NCBI GenBank assembly: GCA_903881565.1
Contig: CAIRTR010000146.1
Span: 1 to 47,346 of the forward strand
Direction of reading: 5' to 3'
DNA length: 47,346 nt
Source: Oligoflexia bacterium
GTDB lineage: Bacteria > Bdellovibrionota > UBA1018
The notes under the pieces were generated by a model, which saw only the letters and a list, made by a program, of their open reading frames with translations, was not told where the DNA came from and did no database searches. The position numbers and the translations under genes are program-made. This document shows, in pieces, positions 1 through 7,828 of this stretch. Positions within the stretch are counted from its first letter, which is position 1. Each line of letters opens with the position of its first letter.

Positions 1-759
1 GTAGACGAGCCTGGAATTGATTCTGCCGACGATTTTTTCAAACTCACTCCGATAAGCCATAAACGAAATTGCGTCAAAATTATCCACGTCCAAAGGCACG
101 CCGAAAATCCGTTGCATGGTTCTATCGGCACACCTTGGAAGGGCCATTTTTTCCCTAAAGTCATGAAGGATAAACGGCGTTGTCACGGCGTGTACGAGCA
201 AACCTCTCTGGTGTAACGTCTGGGCCAGTTCCTGAATTCGAGTGCGTGCGGCACAGAATAATTCAGGTTCATCATAACTCTGAGCGGTTTTTAAAAGCTG
301 AGACAATTTTAAAGATTTGGCCAAGCCTAGTAACGTTTCTAACTTTTCAAGTGGGGGCTCCAGATCAAAGGAAATTCCGGTGATCGAAACGCCCTCCACA
401 TCCAATTGCGCAAGGAGATCCAGAGTGTAGTTCTTGAACTCCGAGGCGTTCCACTGATTGAGCCAGTATCCGTCTTTTTGCGCAAGCAAGGGCCAAAGCC
501 AAACCTCAACGTTCAGGCTCTGAGCGGCGCGAAGCAGATGGACGAGCTCCGAAAATTTTGTAGGCTCACCGATCTCATCTTGCCTGACCGCGAGATGCAC
601 GCGCAGTCGATTCTCTGAAATCTCACTCAAATGGGTTTCCACTTTCGAATAGGGGAGCCACTCGCTCCAAACCCCTAAGCGACTCGAGGCAATGGCCGAG
701 GAAAAGTTTAGTGTGACAAGAAGCGATGGAAGTAAAAAGAGACGGTGGTATTTTTTCAT
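1..759 (-). CDS. Secreted barrel-type hydrolase-like protein, 3' end outside window
   Basis: Reading the minus strand from the ATG at 757-759 gives 253 open codons to the window edge, so the gene is cut by the edge and its C-terminus is not visible. The product starts with a signal peptide (MKKYHRLF, a hydrophobic core, then SSAIASS). It continues with alternating strand/helix sequence, including VEGVSITGISFDLEPP near residue 135 and DAISFMAYRS near 235. The FDLEP and FMAY motifs recall the acidic catalytic strand and the following strand of GH18-like or related TIM-barrel glycosidases, but this assignment is inference. No strong Shine-Dalgarno sequence precedes the ATG. The short open frames on the opposite strand here are antisense to this gene. 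Confidence 0.7.
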   Translation of the reverse strand, partial: MKKYHRLFLLPSLLVTLNFSSAIASSRLGVWSEWLPYSKVETHLSEISENRLRVHLAVRQDEIGEPTKFSELVHLLRAAQSLNVEVWLWPLLAQKDGYWLNQWNASEFKNYTLDLLAQLDVEGVSITGISFDLEPPLEKLETLLGLAKSLKLSQLLKTAQSYDEPELFCAARTRIQELAQTLHQRGLLVHAVTTPFILHDFREKMALPRCADRTMQRIFGVPLDVDNFDAISFMAYRSEFEKIVGRINSRLVY

Positions 760-1034
760 GACCCTGGTGAATACGGTAACAGAGGCCCAAAAACCCATCA
801 AGCGAACTTAGGGAAACCCTGTAAATCCTCCCTGGCAAAATGGCCCTGGTTACAAAATCCAATACGCAGGGGCTGAGTCAAATTCCTCCCAGTAAAAAAT
901 ACCCTCAACTTATCATATTGTTACAGACCTTATCCCCTCCCTCCGAGCTGACAGGTTTTGGTGCGCAATTTGCTGAAGTGACTATGAATTCAGAGATAAG
1001 TGAGTGAGAATAACGATCAATCAAGGAGGATGTT

Positions 1035-1529
1035 ATGCGCAATTTAGTTCTTTTATCAGTCCTGAGTTTGGTTCTGACGTCCTATGCCTGGTGCGAGGTC
1101 CCCACTTGCATGGCCAAAGGTCAAGTCCTTGAGAATAACAATGAACAGGTTTTGATTTGGAAAAAAAGCACCGCCAATCAATTTCTGGCTCGCGGTCACG
1201 TTTCAGGAACCGTGACCCAGCTTTTTCCTGATCACAGTGGGCATAATCACTTTGAAATCCTGATCGGCACAGGCCCGGACGACACTCTCGAAGTCATCTA
1301 CAATCAGTCTTTTGGAAAACTCCCGGCCATTCATTTAGGAATGGAAGTAGAAGCTTGCGGCGACTACATCACCTCAACAGCTCAATCCGGAAGTTACGCC
1401 CCTTCTCCTGATGGCGCGATCATCCATTGGATTCACCGCAATCCCTCCGGGCACGGCCACGATTCAGGCTATCTTGCGATCGATGGCGTGACCTATGGCC
1501 AAGGCAACGGGGCCGGCGCATTCGAATAA
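1035..1529 (+). CDS. Secreted DUF3465-family protein
   Basis: The 164-aa product has a signal peptide (MRNLVLLSVLSLVLTSYAWC) and a compact domain with HVSGTVTQLFPDHSGHNHFEI, LGMEVEACGDYI and GAIIHWIHRNPSGHGHDSGY. This pattern (a beta-rich OB-like fold with an IHWTHRDPxGxHxxG element) matches the DUF3465 family as I know it. The function is unknown; its location is periplasmic or extracellular. The start is supported by an excellent Shine-Dalgarno sequence, AAGGAGGA, at 1023-1030. The gene stands alone, with the convergent lipase gene ending 20 bp downstream. The signal peptide has two nearby cysteines (20 and 25), but no clean lipobox. Confidence 0.85.
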   Translation: MRNLVLLSVLSLVLTSYAWCEVPTCMAKGQVLENNNEQVLIWKKSTANQFLARGHVSGTVTQLFPDHSGHNHFEILIGTGPDDTLEVIYNQSFGKLPAIHLGMEVEACGDYITSTAQSGSYAPSPDGAIIHWIHRNPSGHGHDSGYLAIDGVTYGQGNGAGAFE

Positions 1530-1549
1530 TGTTTTCATAAAAACTCCTG

Positions 1550-2377
1550 TCAAAAATTGCGATCTAAATTTTGCGTGATCGTTTCATAAACTTTTCGATA
1601 AATCATGTGATCACCAAGCGGAATTTCAGCGGTTTCAGAGTAATGATCTCCTGGGATCGCGCCCAAGCTCTCGCCCCAGCGAGCTGATTCGACACTGACC
1701 ATTCCGTCATTATCCGGAAATCCCGCGGCGCCAATCATTTGATGAGTCACCCAGAGCCAGGGGATCCATAGATTCGTCACGACCGGAGCGGGAACATAAA
1801 AACCCATGCTGTAGTAGCGAATCTCGGGACGATCGACCACGCGTCGATTGAAGTTTTCTGAAACAGATTTTGTAGTCAGTTCCTTGACCGTAATTAAATC
1901 GCCGCCCATGAAATTCAAAAGCGAATTCACCATCGGTTCAGCTGAACCGACGTGCTCCACGATAAAATCCGCAATCGGACTCCCGTGATGAGGGGTCGCA
2001 AGAGTCGTGACTGATAAACACCGCGAAGCGATCTGAGGATAGCGATGCACCACCAGGCGGATATCCAACCCGCCCATACTGTGCCCGAGCAGGTGAAACT
2101 TGCCTTCGGGAACGAGGCGCAGGATCTCACGTCGTAGGATAGAAGCGCGCTCTTCGATCGATCCCGCAAATGGGGTGTGGGCTATGAAAACGTCGTAGCC
2201 TAATTCCTTAAACGCACTTTTCATCGGAATAAGTGCTTCGTAAGGCTCGGCAGTGATCCCCAGGCCGTGTGCAAAAATAATCGGGGCATTTGATACCCCG
2301 GGAGATCCTGCGGGAGCCGCTGCCCAGGCACTTGCGTTTGAAAATAATACAAAAAATAAAACCGCTATTTTTTTCAT
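1550..2377 (-). CDS. Secreted triacylglycerol lipase-like alpha/beta hydrolase
   Basis: The 275-aa product has a signal peptide (MKKIAVLFFVLFSNASAWA) followed by an alpha/beta-hydrolase domain. PIIFAHGLG is the oxyanion-hole strand, LLGHSMGG carries the nucleophile (Ser100), NDGMVSVESARWGE supplies the Asp (about 224) and GDHMIY the His (about 257). This arrangement matches bacterial family I lipases, which hydrolyse long-chain acylglycerols outside the cell, although only one cysteine is present in the mature part. The start at 2377 is chosen over an upstream start at 2401 because GGAGGGG lies 8 bases before it and the signal peptide begins there. No lipase foldase gene is nearby. Confidence 0.85.
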   Translation of the reverse strand: MKKIAVLFFVLFSNASAWAAAPAGSPGVSNAPIIFAHGLGITAEPYEALIPMKSAFKELGYDVFIAHTPFAGSIEERASILRREILRLVPEGKFHLLGHSMGGLDIRLVVHRYPQIASRCLSVTTLATPHHGSPIADFIVEHVGSAEPMVNSLLNFMGGDLITVKELTTKSVSENFNRRVVDRPEIRYYSMGFYVPAPVVTNLWIPWLWVTHQMIGAAGFPDNDGMVSVESARWGESLGAIPGDHYSETAEIPLGDHMIYRKVYETITQNLDRNF

Positions 2378-2533
2378 CAAAGTGTCCCCTCCAGAACCCA
2401 ACGTTGAAGGGGGGACACTATAGCAGCTTGTGAATTAACTCAACACGCGCCGCAATATGGATGGCGCACCGCAACCTCTCCGGCAAGGTAGAAGGCATTG
2501 ACTCACCCGACGCTAAGGAACAAAATATCTCCT

Positions 2534-3109
2534 ATGCGCAACATGAGATTCACCACACCTTTCGGGCTCTTGATTTGTCTTATTATTTTGCCACTTTCCG
2601 CACAGGCCATTGAATCGGTCCCTTGGCCCACCCCCTGGAAAGATCACAGCTGTGAAATGTCAAAAGCAGACTTAAAGCTCGAGCCTCGGGCACTTTTGAG
2701 TGAATTTTTAAAAAGAGACGCGGGAGGCGAATTCCGTCGAGCAAGTCCTTGGATGGGGAAAGCGGTGGGCTGCCCTGGCCACCTTCCAGGTCCAGATTTT
2801 TCCACCGTGATTTTGGACTACCAGGTCGTCTCTACGAAAGTAGAAAAAACCGGCGTAACTTTCATGGTCCGATATCGCTGCGCAGGCACATTAGGTTCAG
2901 GGGGAAAACAGGGAGAACTCCACTCGTTTTCACCCAAAGCACAAACCCAAGATATCACATTTACTGCGATCAAAACTCCTCACGGGTGGAAACTCGATCG
3001 ATTTGCCTGGATGATGATTTTGCCCAAGCCCAGCTTAAAGACTCTGAGTCGCAAAAACTGGGTGACCGGCGACAGGGAACGATTCATGGAAGCCACTCAG
3101 CCAAATTAG
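2534..3109 (+). CDS. Secreted protein of unknown function
   Basis: The 191-aa product has an N-terminal signal peptide (MRNMRFTTPFGLLICLIILPLSAQA) and a mature part with four cysteines and mixed beta content; no family is recognised. Features include TFMVRYRCAG and a C-terminal WKLDRFAWMM segment, which together resemble small nuclear-transport-factor-like or lipocalin-like folds only in a general way. A longer frame opens at 2498, but the ATG at 2534 (or 2543) places the signal peptide correctly. AAGGA at 2516-2520 is a possible but distant ribosome site. The gene converges with the following minus-strand gene, 3 bp apart. Confidence 0.7.
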   Translation: MRNMRFTTPFGLLICLIILPLSAQAIESVPWPTPWKDHSCEMSKADLKLEPRALLSEFLKRDAGGEFRRASPWMGKAVGCPGHLPGPDFSTVILDYQVVSTKVEKTGVTFMVRYRCAGTLGSGGKQGELHSFSPKAQTQDITFTAIKTPHGWKLDRFAWMMILPKPSLKTLSRKNWVTGDRERFMEATQPN

Positions 3110-3112
3110 ATT

Positions 3113-4531
3113 CTATTTTACGGGAATCTCAAGTCCCAGCACAAAACTGGTATTCGGATCCAGGTAAACATCCACTTGATTTGTGAGAGCACGACCCAAG
3201 CGCACCGAGGCCAGCGCGCCCGCCTGCATTTCTGCACCGAAGCGTTGGTCCTTGGGCTGGCCCCACGCCATGGCTCTGCTCGATAAGAACAGCGACTTTT
3301 CTGAGAAACTCAGGGGCTTGCGAAGAAGCTGCACCTCAAGTCCCGGCATCGAACGATTCGCACTCACGTAATCATGAAAAATCATAAGCCAGTTCCACTG
3401 GGCCTGCTTTAGAAAAACATTCGCCTCCAGTGAATAGCCGAAAGAGGTAATGTGGTGCCGGAGGTTCAGGTTCCAATAAAAAGGCTCCTCATTAAAAAGA
3501 CTGCTCCCCTTAAAGCGGTTGAATCCAAGCAAGAACGGATCCAAAAGGTTTACAAGGGACAAGCGCGATTGCTGCCACAGGTAGTCCTTCTCTTCGGCAT
3601 TTAGATCCGAGAAACTGCGGTAGCGATTGATTCCAACGCCGCTGGGATGAATGCCTCTGGCAGTATAGGGTTCATCAGGGCGGTGAAGGTCGTAGGTCCA
3701 TGCCGAGCAATCCAAGCCCGTAAAGTCACGCTTTGTAATATCCGCTCCATCATACACATTTTGGGAGGCCGTTGCCTCATCCCCTCGCTTGCCGGTACAC
3801 TCGAACATATAGCCGATATTGTTGGTGACGTTGAGCCAAAGCAGCAGGCGGTTGTGAGGGGTTGTATCAAAAAAGAAGGCGTCACGTTCAAGGGCCAAGT
3901 TCATTTCGTACTGAGATTCAATACCGACCTCAGACAGTCGAACGAGGTCAGCAGGGTGATCCTGTTTGAGGCGAACAAGATCCTCATCGCGCACATGACT
4001 TACGGCAATCAACGTAGAAAATATCTTGAAATCATAAACGTCATTTCGGCTCGCAATATTGCGGCTACTCAAAACTGCTCGATGCCACTCTTCATGGAAC
4101 CAGGCGATTCCGGGCGGCAGATATAACGATAAAACGTCAGCTCCAATAAGAGCAAGACTCCGCGCCCAACGAGGCGACTCGCTCAGTCCGCGTGCAATCC
4201 CCAGATGAAGCGTGTTATAAAAGTCCATCGAAAGTGCGAGGGATTGGTTCATGCTGGGAGCCGAGTAGCCATGGGCAAAGTTAAAAGGGGCGTCCAGTAC
4301 GGGGAGATCAAGGGTAAAGGCCGGAGCGTCCTCGGGTTGCCGATCGGTCTCAGCTGCAAAACTGTCTGTATTTGTAAAAAGCGCAAGAGCGAGAAAGGCG
4401 ACAAAGTGGGGGATGCCACGATAACTTCTCAAAGAGAGAAGAAACTGGTCGACCCTATATAAGGGTAGGCCCCTAACTTCGCTCTTTGAGAAGTTCGGTA
4501 GCATGGGCAGGGTTCGATCAATTCCTCTCAT
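3113..4531 (-). CDS. Outer-membrane-like protein with an HExxH motif
   Basis: From the ATG at 4531 the product is 472 aa. A hydrophobic segment (GIPHFVAFLALALFTNTDSFAAE) looks like a signal peptide, but it begins about 35 residues in, so the true start could be later, possibly a TTG at 4432. The mature part contains WFHEEWHRAV (HEEWH, residues 146-150), which fits the zinc-metallopeptidase HExxH pattern. The C-terminal half has alternating hydrophobic strands (SLEANVFLKQAQWNWLMIF, LEVQLLRKPLSF, AGALASVRLGRAL, TSFVLGLEIPVK) typical of a membrane beta-barrel. The frame stays open upstream to 4693, through the repeat block at 4603-4712, which I take as chance. I do not recognise the family. Confidence 0.7.
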   Translation of the reverse strand: MRGIDRTLPMLPNFSKSEVRGLPLYRVDQFLLSLRSYRGIPHFVAFLALALFTNTDSFAAETDRQPEDAPAFTLDLPVLDAPFNFAHGYSAPSMNQSLALSMDFYNTLHLGIARGLSESPRWARSLALIGADVLSLYLPPGIAWFHEEWHRAVLSSRNIASRNDVYDFKIFSTLIAVSHVRDEDLVRLKQDHPADLVRLSEVGIESQYEMNLALERDAFFFDTTPHNRLLLWLNVTNNIGYMFECTGKRGDEATASQNVYDGADITKRDFTGLDCSAWTYDLHRPDEPYTARGIHPSGVGINRYRSFSDLNAEEKDYLWQQSRLSLVNLLDPFLLGFNRFKGSSLFNEEPFYWNLNLRHHITSFGYSLEANVFLKQAQWNWLMIFHDYVSANRSMPGLEVQLLRKPLSFSEKSLFLSSRAMAWGQPKDQRFGAEMQAGALASVRLGRALTNQVDVYLDPNTSFVLGLEIPVK

Positions 4532-4602
4532 TTTCCTACCTGAGTGCAGCATAAGCCGATTGAAACACACTCGAAAGGCCGCTGGCAAGTGAAGGCAATA
4601 AA

Positions 4603-4712
4603 TACCAAAAACTGGCACTATCCTTATTTTAGTACCAAAAATAGACACCTCAGGCCTTGTTATTACCAAAAATGGACATAAAACTGAATTCAAGGTACCA
4701 AAAATTTACACA
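4603..4712. repeat. Four spaced TACCAAAAA repeats resembling an IS21-family terminus
   Basis: TACCAAAAA followed by a short A/T/G run and (G)ACA or TACA occurs four times, starting at 4603, 4633, 4664 and 4696, so 30, 31 and 32 bp apart. Read on the minus strand the block starts TGTGTAAATTTTTGGTACC and repeats TGTCCATTTTTGGTA-like units. IS21-family elements have TG..CA ends with several internal copies of such a unit, so a solo IS end is a reasonable reading. A set of regulator operators about three helical turns apart is the alternative. The outermost CA overlaps the ATG of the M20 gene. No istA/istB-like gene is present in the window. Confidence 0.5.
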
Positions 4713-6106
4713 TGAAAAACATCCCTCTTTTATTCCTCATCACTGCCACGCTTTTATCTACCTACCCGACTCACGCCGAAACTCTCGATTTTGAGGTCAT
4801 GACAAAATCCGCGCGCACTACGCTAGGCGCACTGATTGAAGCCAACACCACCAATCCTCCCGGCAACGAGAAACGGGCCGTGGAGATTGTCGCAAGCCGA
4901 CTCAAAGCCGCGGACATCCCTTATGAGATTACGGAGTTTGCACCGGCGAGAGAAAACATCGTAGCGCGGCTAAAGGGCACTGGTTCCGAAAAACCTGTGA
5001 TGCTTTTGGCGCATCTGGATGTGGTGGGAGCCGAAGGTCAAAAATGGACCGTTGATCCGCATCAGCTCACCGAAAGAGACGGCTACCTTTATGGGCGCGG
5101 CACCACCGACATGCTGGGAATGGGTGCAGTCAATCTCGAGGTCTTTATCGCGCTAAAACGCATGGGAATTAAACTGCGCCGAGACGTAATCTTAGCGATG
5201 GTAGGCGATGAAGAATCCGGGGGAAAGGGCGTGCAATATCTGCTCAAGCACGCGCCTCAGTCGATTAATGCGGGATTTGTCTTAAATGAAGGAGGAGCCC
5301 CCATTCTTGATGAAAATGGAAAAGTTCGCTTTGTCACCATTCAGGGGGCCGAAAAAACCTACCAGGACTTCGAACTTACGACGACCGGAAAAACAGGGCA
5401 CTCCTCTGTTCCTTATTCAAACAATGCGATCTATCGAATGGCGCGCGCGCTGGATCACCTGGGAAACTTCAAGTTTCCTGCAAAGCTGCTTCCCGTAACT
5501 CGCGCCTATTTTGCATCACGAGCAGAGGTTGAAAATCCTAGGATTGCGACTGCAATGAAGGCGCTTGCGACCTCCAAGGGTCCGCTCCCAAGAGCTGCCG
5601 TCGAAGTTATTGATTCGGAGCCCTTGATGGCGCCTCATCTCCGCACAACCTGTGTCGCAACACTGCTTTCAGCCGGCACCCGGGTAAACGCACTTCCCGC
5701 TGAAGCGAAGGCCACGATTAACTGCCGAGTCCTCCCGAATGAGAGTCTAGATCAGGTCCGAAAAACACTTCTATCCGTGATCGACGATCCTGCGGTGGAA
5801 TTAAAAACGCTGGCTGACTTTGATCACGCGGATGCATCTCCCGTCACGGGGGCCGATATTGAAACTCTTAAAAAAGTGATTCATCAGACCTGGCCAGGCG
5901 CTCCGATCATCCCTTATATGATGTTTGGCGCGACCGATTCACGTTTTCTAAGGCAAGCCGGAATCCCCTCTTACGGGCTCCTCCCGTTACCGAGAACCGA
6001 TGACGATGGAAGACGAGCTCATGGCATCGACGAACGGATTCGAACCAAGAGTTTACGCGAAGGGGTCGAGTTCTTCTATCGAATGATGATTGAACTAGCG
6101 GCCTAA
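4712..6106 (+). CDS. Secreted M20 family metallopeptidase
   Basis: The 464-aa product has a signal peptide (MKNIPLLFLITATLLSTYPTHAE) and a complete M20/M25/M40 dizinc peptidase domain. LLAHLDVVG supplies His101 and the conserved Asp103. GRGTTDMLGM supplies the bridging Asp133, and GDEESGG the catalytic and metal-binding Glu167/168. The LNEGG motif (193) and the late His437 (RRAHGIDE) follow. The central dimerisation insert contains TGHSSVP. Family members hydrolyse dipeptides or N-acyl amino acids; the signal peptide places this one in the periplasm or outside. No good ribosome-binding site precedes the ATG, which directly abuts the repeat block. An insertion may therefore have replaced the native leader. 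Confidence 0.9.
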   Translation: MKNIPLLFLITATLLSTYPTHAETLDFEVMTKSARTTLGALIEANTTNPPGNEKRAVEIVASRLKAADIPYEITEFAPARENIVARLKGTGSEKPVMLLAHLDVVGAEGQKWTVDPHQLTERDGYLYGRGTTDMLGMGAVNLEVFIALKRMGIKLRRDVILAMVGDEESGGKGVQYLLKHAPQSINAGFVLNEGGAPILDENGKVRFVTIQGAEKTYQDFELTTTGKTGHSSVPYSNNAIYRMARALDHLGNFKFPAKLLPVTRAYFASRAEVENPRIATAMKALATSKGPLPRAAVEVIDSEPLMAPHLRTTCVATLLSAGTRVNALPAEAKATINCRVLPNESLDQVRKTLLSVIDDPAVELKTLADFDHADASPVTGADIETLKKVIHQTWPGAPIIPYMMFGATDSRFLRQAGIPSYGLLPLPRTDDDGRRAHGIDERIRTKSLREGVEFFYRMMIELAA

Positions 6107-6109
6107 AGC

Positions 6110-6538
6110 TCAGAGCGCTGGCATCTTGACGATACGGAAAAAAGCGCGAAAAGAAACAGGCGCTTCGACCGATCCTTCAAGATCATGCACCAGCGTTCCG
6201 GAAAAAGTCCCATCCGAAAGCAGCTCAAGAGTGATCGTGCTCGTGCGACCAGGGCCCAGAGCTTTTGAAGCGATGAACTTGACGTCTGAGAACGAAGCAT
6301 CAGACGCAGCGGGAAAGGTGAGGACAAGATTATCACCAAAACCTTCAGCGTCCATGAGTTTCAGCTCAACATCATTGGTTGAGCTAATCTGAAGAATCAC
6401 ATCATCATACTTGATGGGGGCATTTGATGACTTGAGGATACGGCCAAGGTAGTCTCCAACCCAGGGAGTTGATTCCCCGGCGAAACTTACAGAAGCCAAA
6501 AGTGAGGATAAGGTCAATAGGATGCCCAGAGTCTTCAT
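6110..6538 (-). CDS. Small secreted protein of unknown function
   Basis: The 142-aa product starts at the ATG at 6538 with a clear signal peptide (MKTLGILLTLSSLLASVSFAGE). A beta-rich mature part follows: ISSTNDVELKLMDAEGFGD, VLTFPAASDASF and TITLELLSDGTFSGTL, a pattern of paired strands suggesting a small lipocalin-like or immunoglobulin-like sandwich. I recognise no family. A longer frame begins at 6649, but its extra 37 residues have no signal-like character and would overlap the divergent PLP gene. The gene converges on the M20 gene, 3 bp apart. Confidence 0.65.
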   Translation of the reverse strand: MKTLGILLTLSSLLASVSFAGESTPWVGDYLGRILKSSNAPIKYDDVILQISSTNDVELKLMDAEGFGDNLVLTFPAASDASFSDVKFIASKALGPGRTSTITLELLSDGTFSGTLVHDLEGSVEAPVSFRAFFRIVKMPAL

Positions 6539-6625
6539 ACTTGAAGGGAATAATCCAAAGCACTCCCAAAAGCAACCTCCGGAACACTGGACGTTCTGCA
6601 TAATCAGCCCTACACTAGTCACACG

Positions 6626-7828
6626 ATGCCAATCCGCACCTACCCCCAATGGAAACGACTTCTTGAAGGCACAGCTTTGCCCGCCACCTTAGTAGACTTA
6701 GACGCCTTTGACCGCAATGTTGCAAAGCTCGAGCGCCTGGCCCCCGTCTCGAAAACGATTCGTCTAGCAAGTAAATCGATTCGCGTTCCCGAACTGATGA
6801 AACGAGCGATCAAAAGCTCTCCCCACTTTAGGGGCCTTATGTGTTTCTCCGCGAAGGAGGCCCTGTGGCTATCCGAATCAGGCGTCACTCAGGACATCCT
6901 ACTTGCCTATCCCACCTATGAGCGCGAGGACCTTAACGCGATCTTGTCGATTTATGAGCGAGGCCACACTTGTTTTCTAATGGTCGATTCTTTTGAAGGA
7001 ATCGAAAAGCTCGCTCTTTTAAATTCCTCAAAACCCCTTCGAGTTTTGATTGATCTGGATTGCTCGCTTCGACCTCTCGCAGGTCTCATCCATCTCGGCG
7101 TCAGAAGAAGTCCGGTGCGAACGGCAGACCAGGTCGTTGCCCTGGCTAAGAAAATTCAAAGTTACAGGCCCAAGCTTGAGTTCGCGGGGGTCATGGCCTA
7201 TGAAGCGCAAGTGGCAGGACTTGGGGATAAGAATCCGTTTCATCGATTTCTCAATCCCTTTGCGCATATCATCCGTAGCCTCTCCGCACGACGCGTTTCA
7301 AAACTGAGGAATCAAGTTTCAGCCGCTCTCCAAGAAAATCAGCTCCCTGCAAGAGTTTTCAACGGCGCAGGCACGGGCAGTTTCAATATCGCCTCATCCG
7401 AGGAGGCCCTCACGGAGCTCACAGCAGGGTCCGCACTTTTCAGTCCGCATCTTTTTGATTACTATCGAAACATCTCCTTTGAACCTTCAATGTTCTTTGC
7501 ACTCCCAGTAGTGCGTAGCTGCGATCCAAACTACGTAACCTGCTTGGGTGGCGGATACATTGCGTCGGGCTCTCCGGGATGGGACAAAGTCCCGATCGTG
7601 ATTTCGCCCGAAGGCGCACGACTCGTTTCCACCGAAGGATGCGGCGAAGTACAAACCCCTATCCGGCTTGAATCTGGCATGCCGTTACAGTTGGGCGACC
7701 CCGTCATTTTTCGACACGCCAAAGCAGGAGAACTCATGGAGCGCTTTGAAGAAGTGATCCTGGTGTCAAATGGACAAATTATCGGAAAGGCGAAAACCTA
7801 TCGTGGCTATGGAAAATGCTTCTTTTGA
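6626..7828 (+). CDS. Fold-III PLP enzyme, amino acid deaminase/D-threonine aldolase-like
   Basis: The 400-aa product belongs to the alanine racemase N-terminal (TIM-barrel, fold type III) PLP superfamily in its D-threonine aldolase/D-serine dehydratase-like branch. ATLVDLDAFDRNV opens the barrel and TIRLASKSIRVPEL carries the presumed PLP lysine. GVMAYEAQVAG and VFNGAGTGSF lie in the phosphate and substrate region, and the C-terminal beta domain contains CLGGGYIASGSPGWDK. The branch acts on D-hydroxy amino acids, but the substrate here is unknown. It is the first gene of a three-gene operon: the next start lies 20 bp inside its end. This links it to alcohol/aldehyde oxidation rather than to cell-wall alanine racemisation. 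Confidence 0.85.
   Translation: MPIRTYPQWKRLLEGTALPATLVDLDAFDRNVAKLERLAPVSKTIRLASKSIRVPELMKRAIKSSPHFRGLMCFSAKEALWLSESGVTQDILLAYPTYEREDLNAILSIYERGHTCFLMVDSFEGIEKLALLNSSKPLRVLIDLDCSLRPLAGLIHLGVRRSPVRTADQVVALAKKIQSYRPKLEFAGVMAYEAQVAGLGDKNPFHRFLNPFAHIIRSLSARRVSKLRNQVSAALQENQLPARVFNGAGTGSFNIASSEEALTELTAGSALFSPHLFDYYRNISFEPSMFFALPVVRSCDPNYVTCLGGGYIASGSPGWDKVPIVISPEGARLVSTEGCGEVQTPIRLESGMPLQLGDPVIFRHAKAGELMERFEEVILVSNGQIIGKAKTYRGYGKCFF

Noticed and set aside
623-862. 79-codon minus-strand frame near the left edge
   Set aside because: It overlaps the signal-peptide gene starting at 759 in another frame and has no signal or domain itself.
4480-4530. Possible tRNA T-arm (GGGTTCGATC)
   Set aside because: No matching acceptor, D or anticodon stems can be drawn around it.
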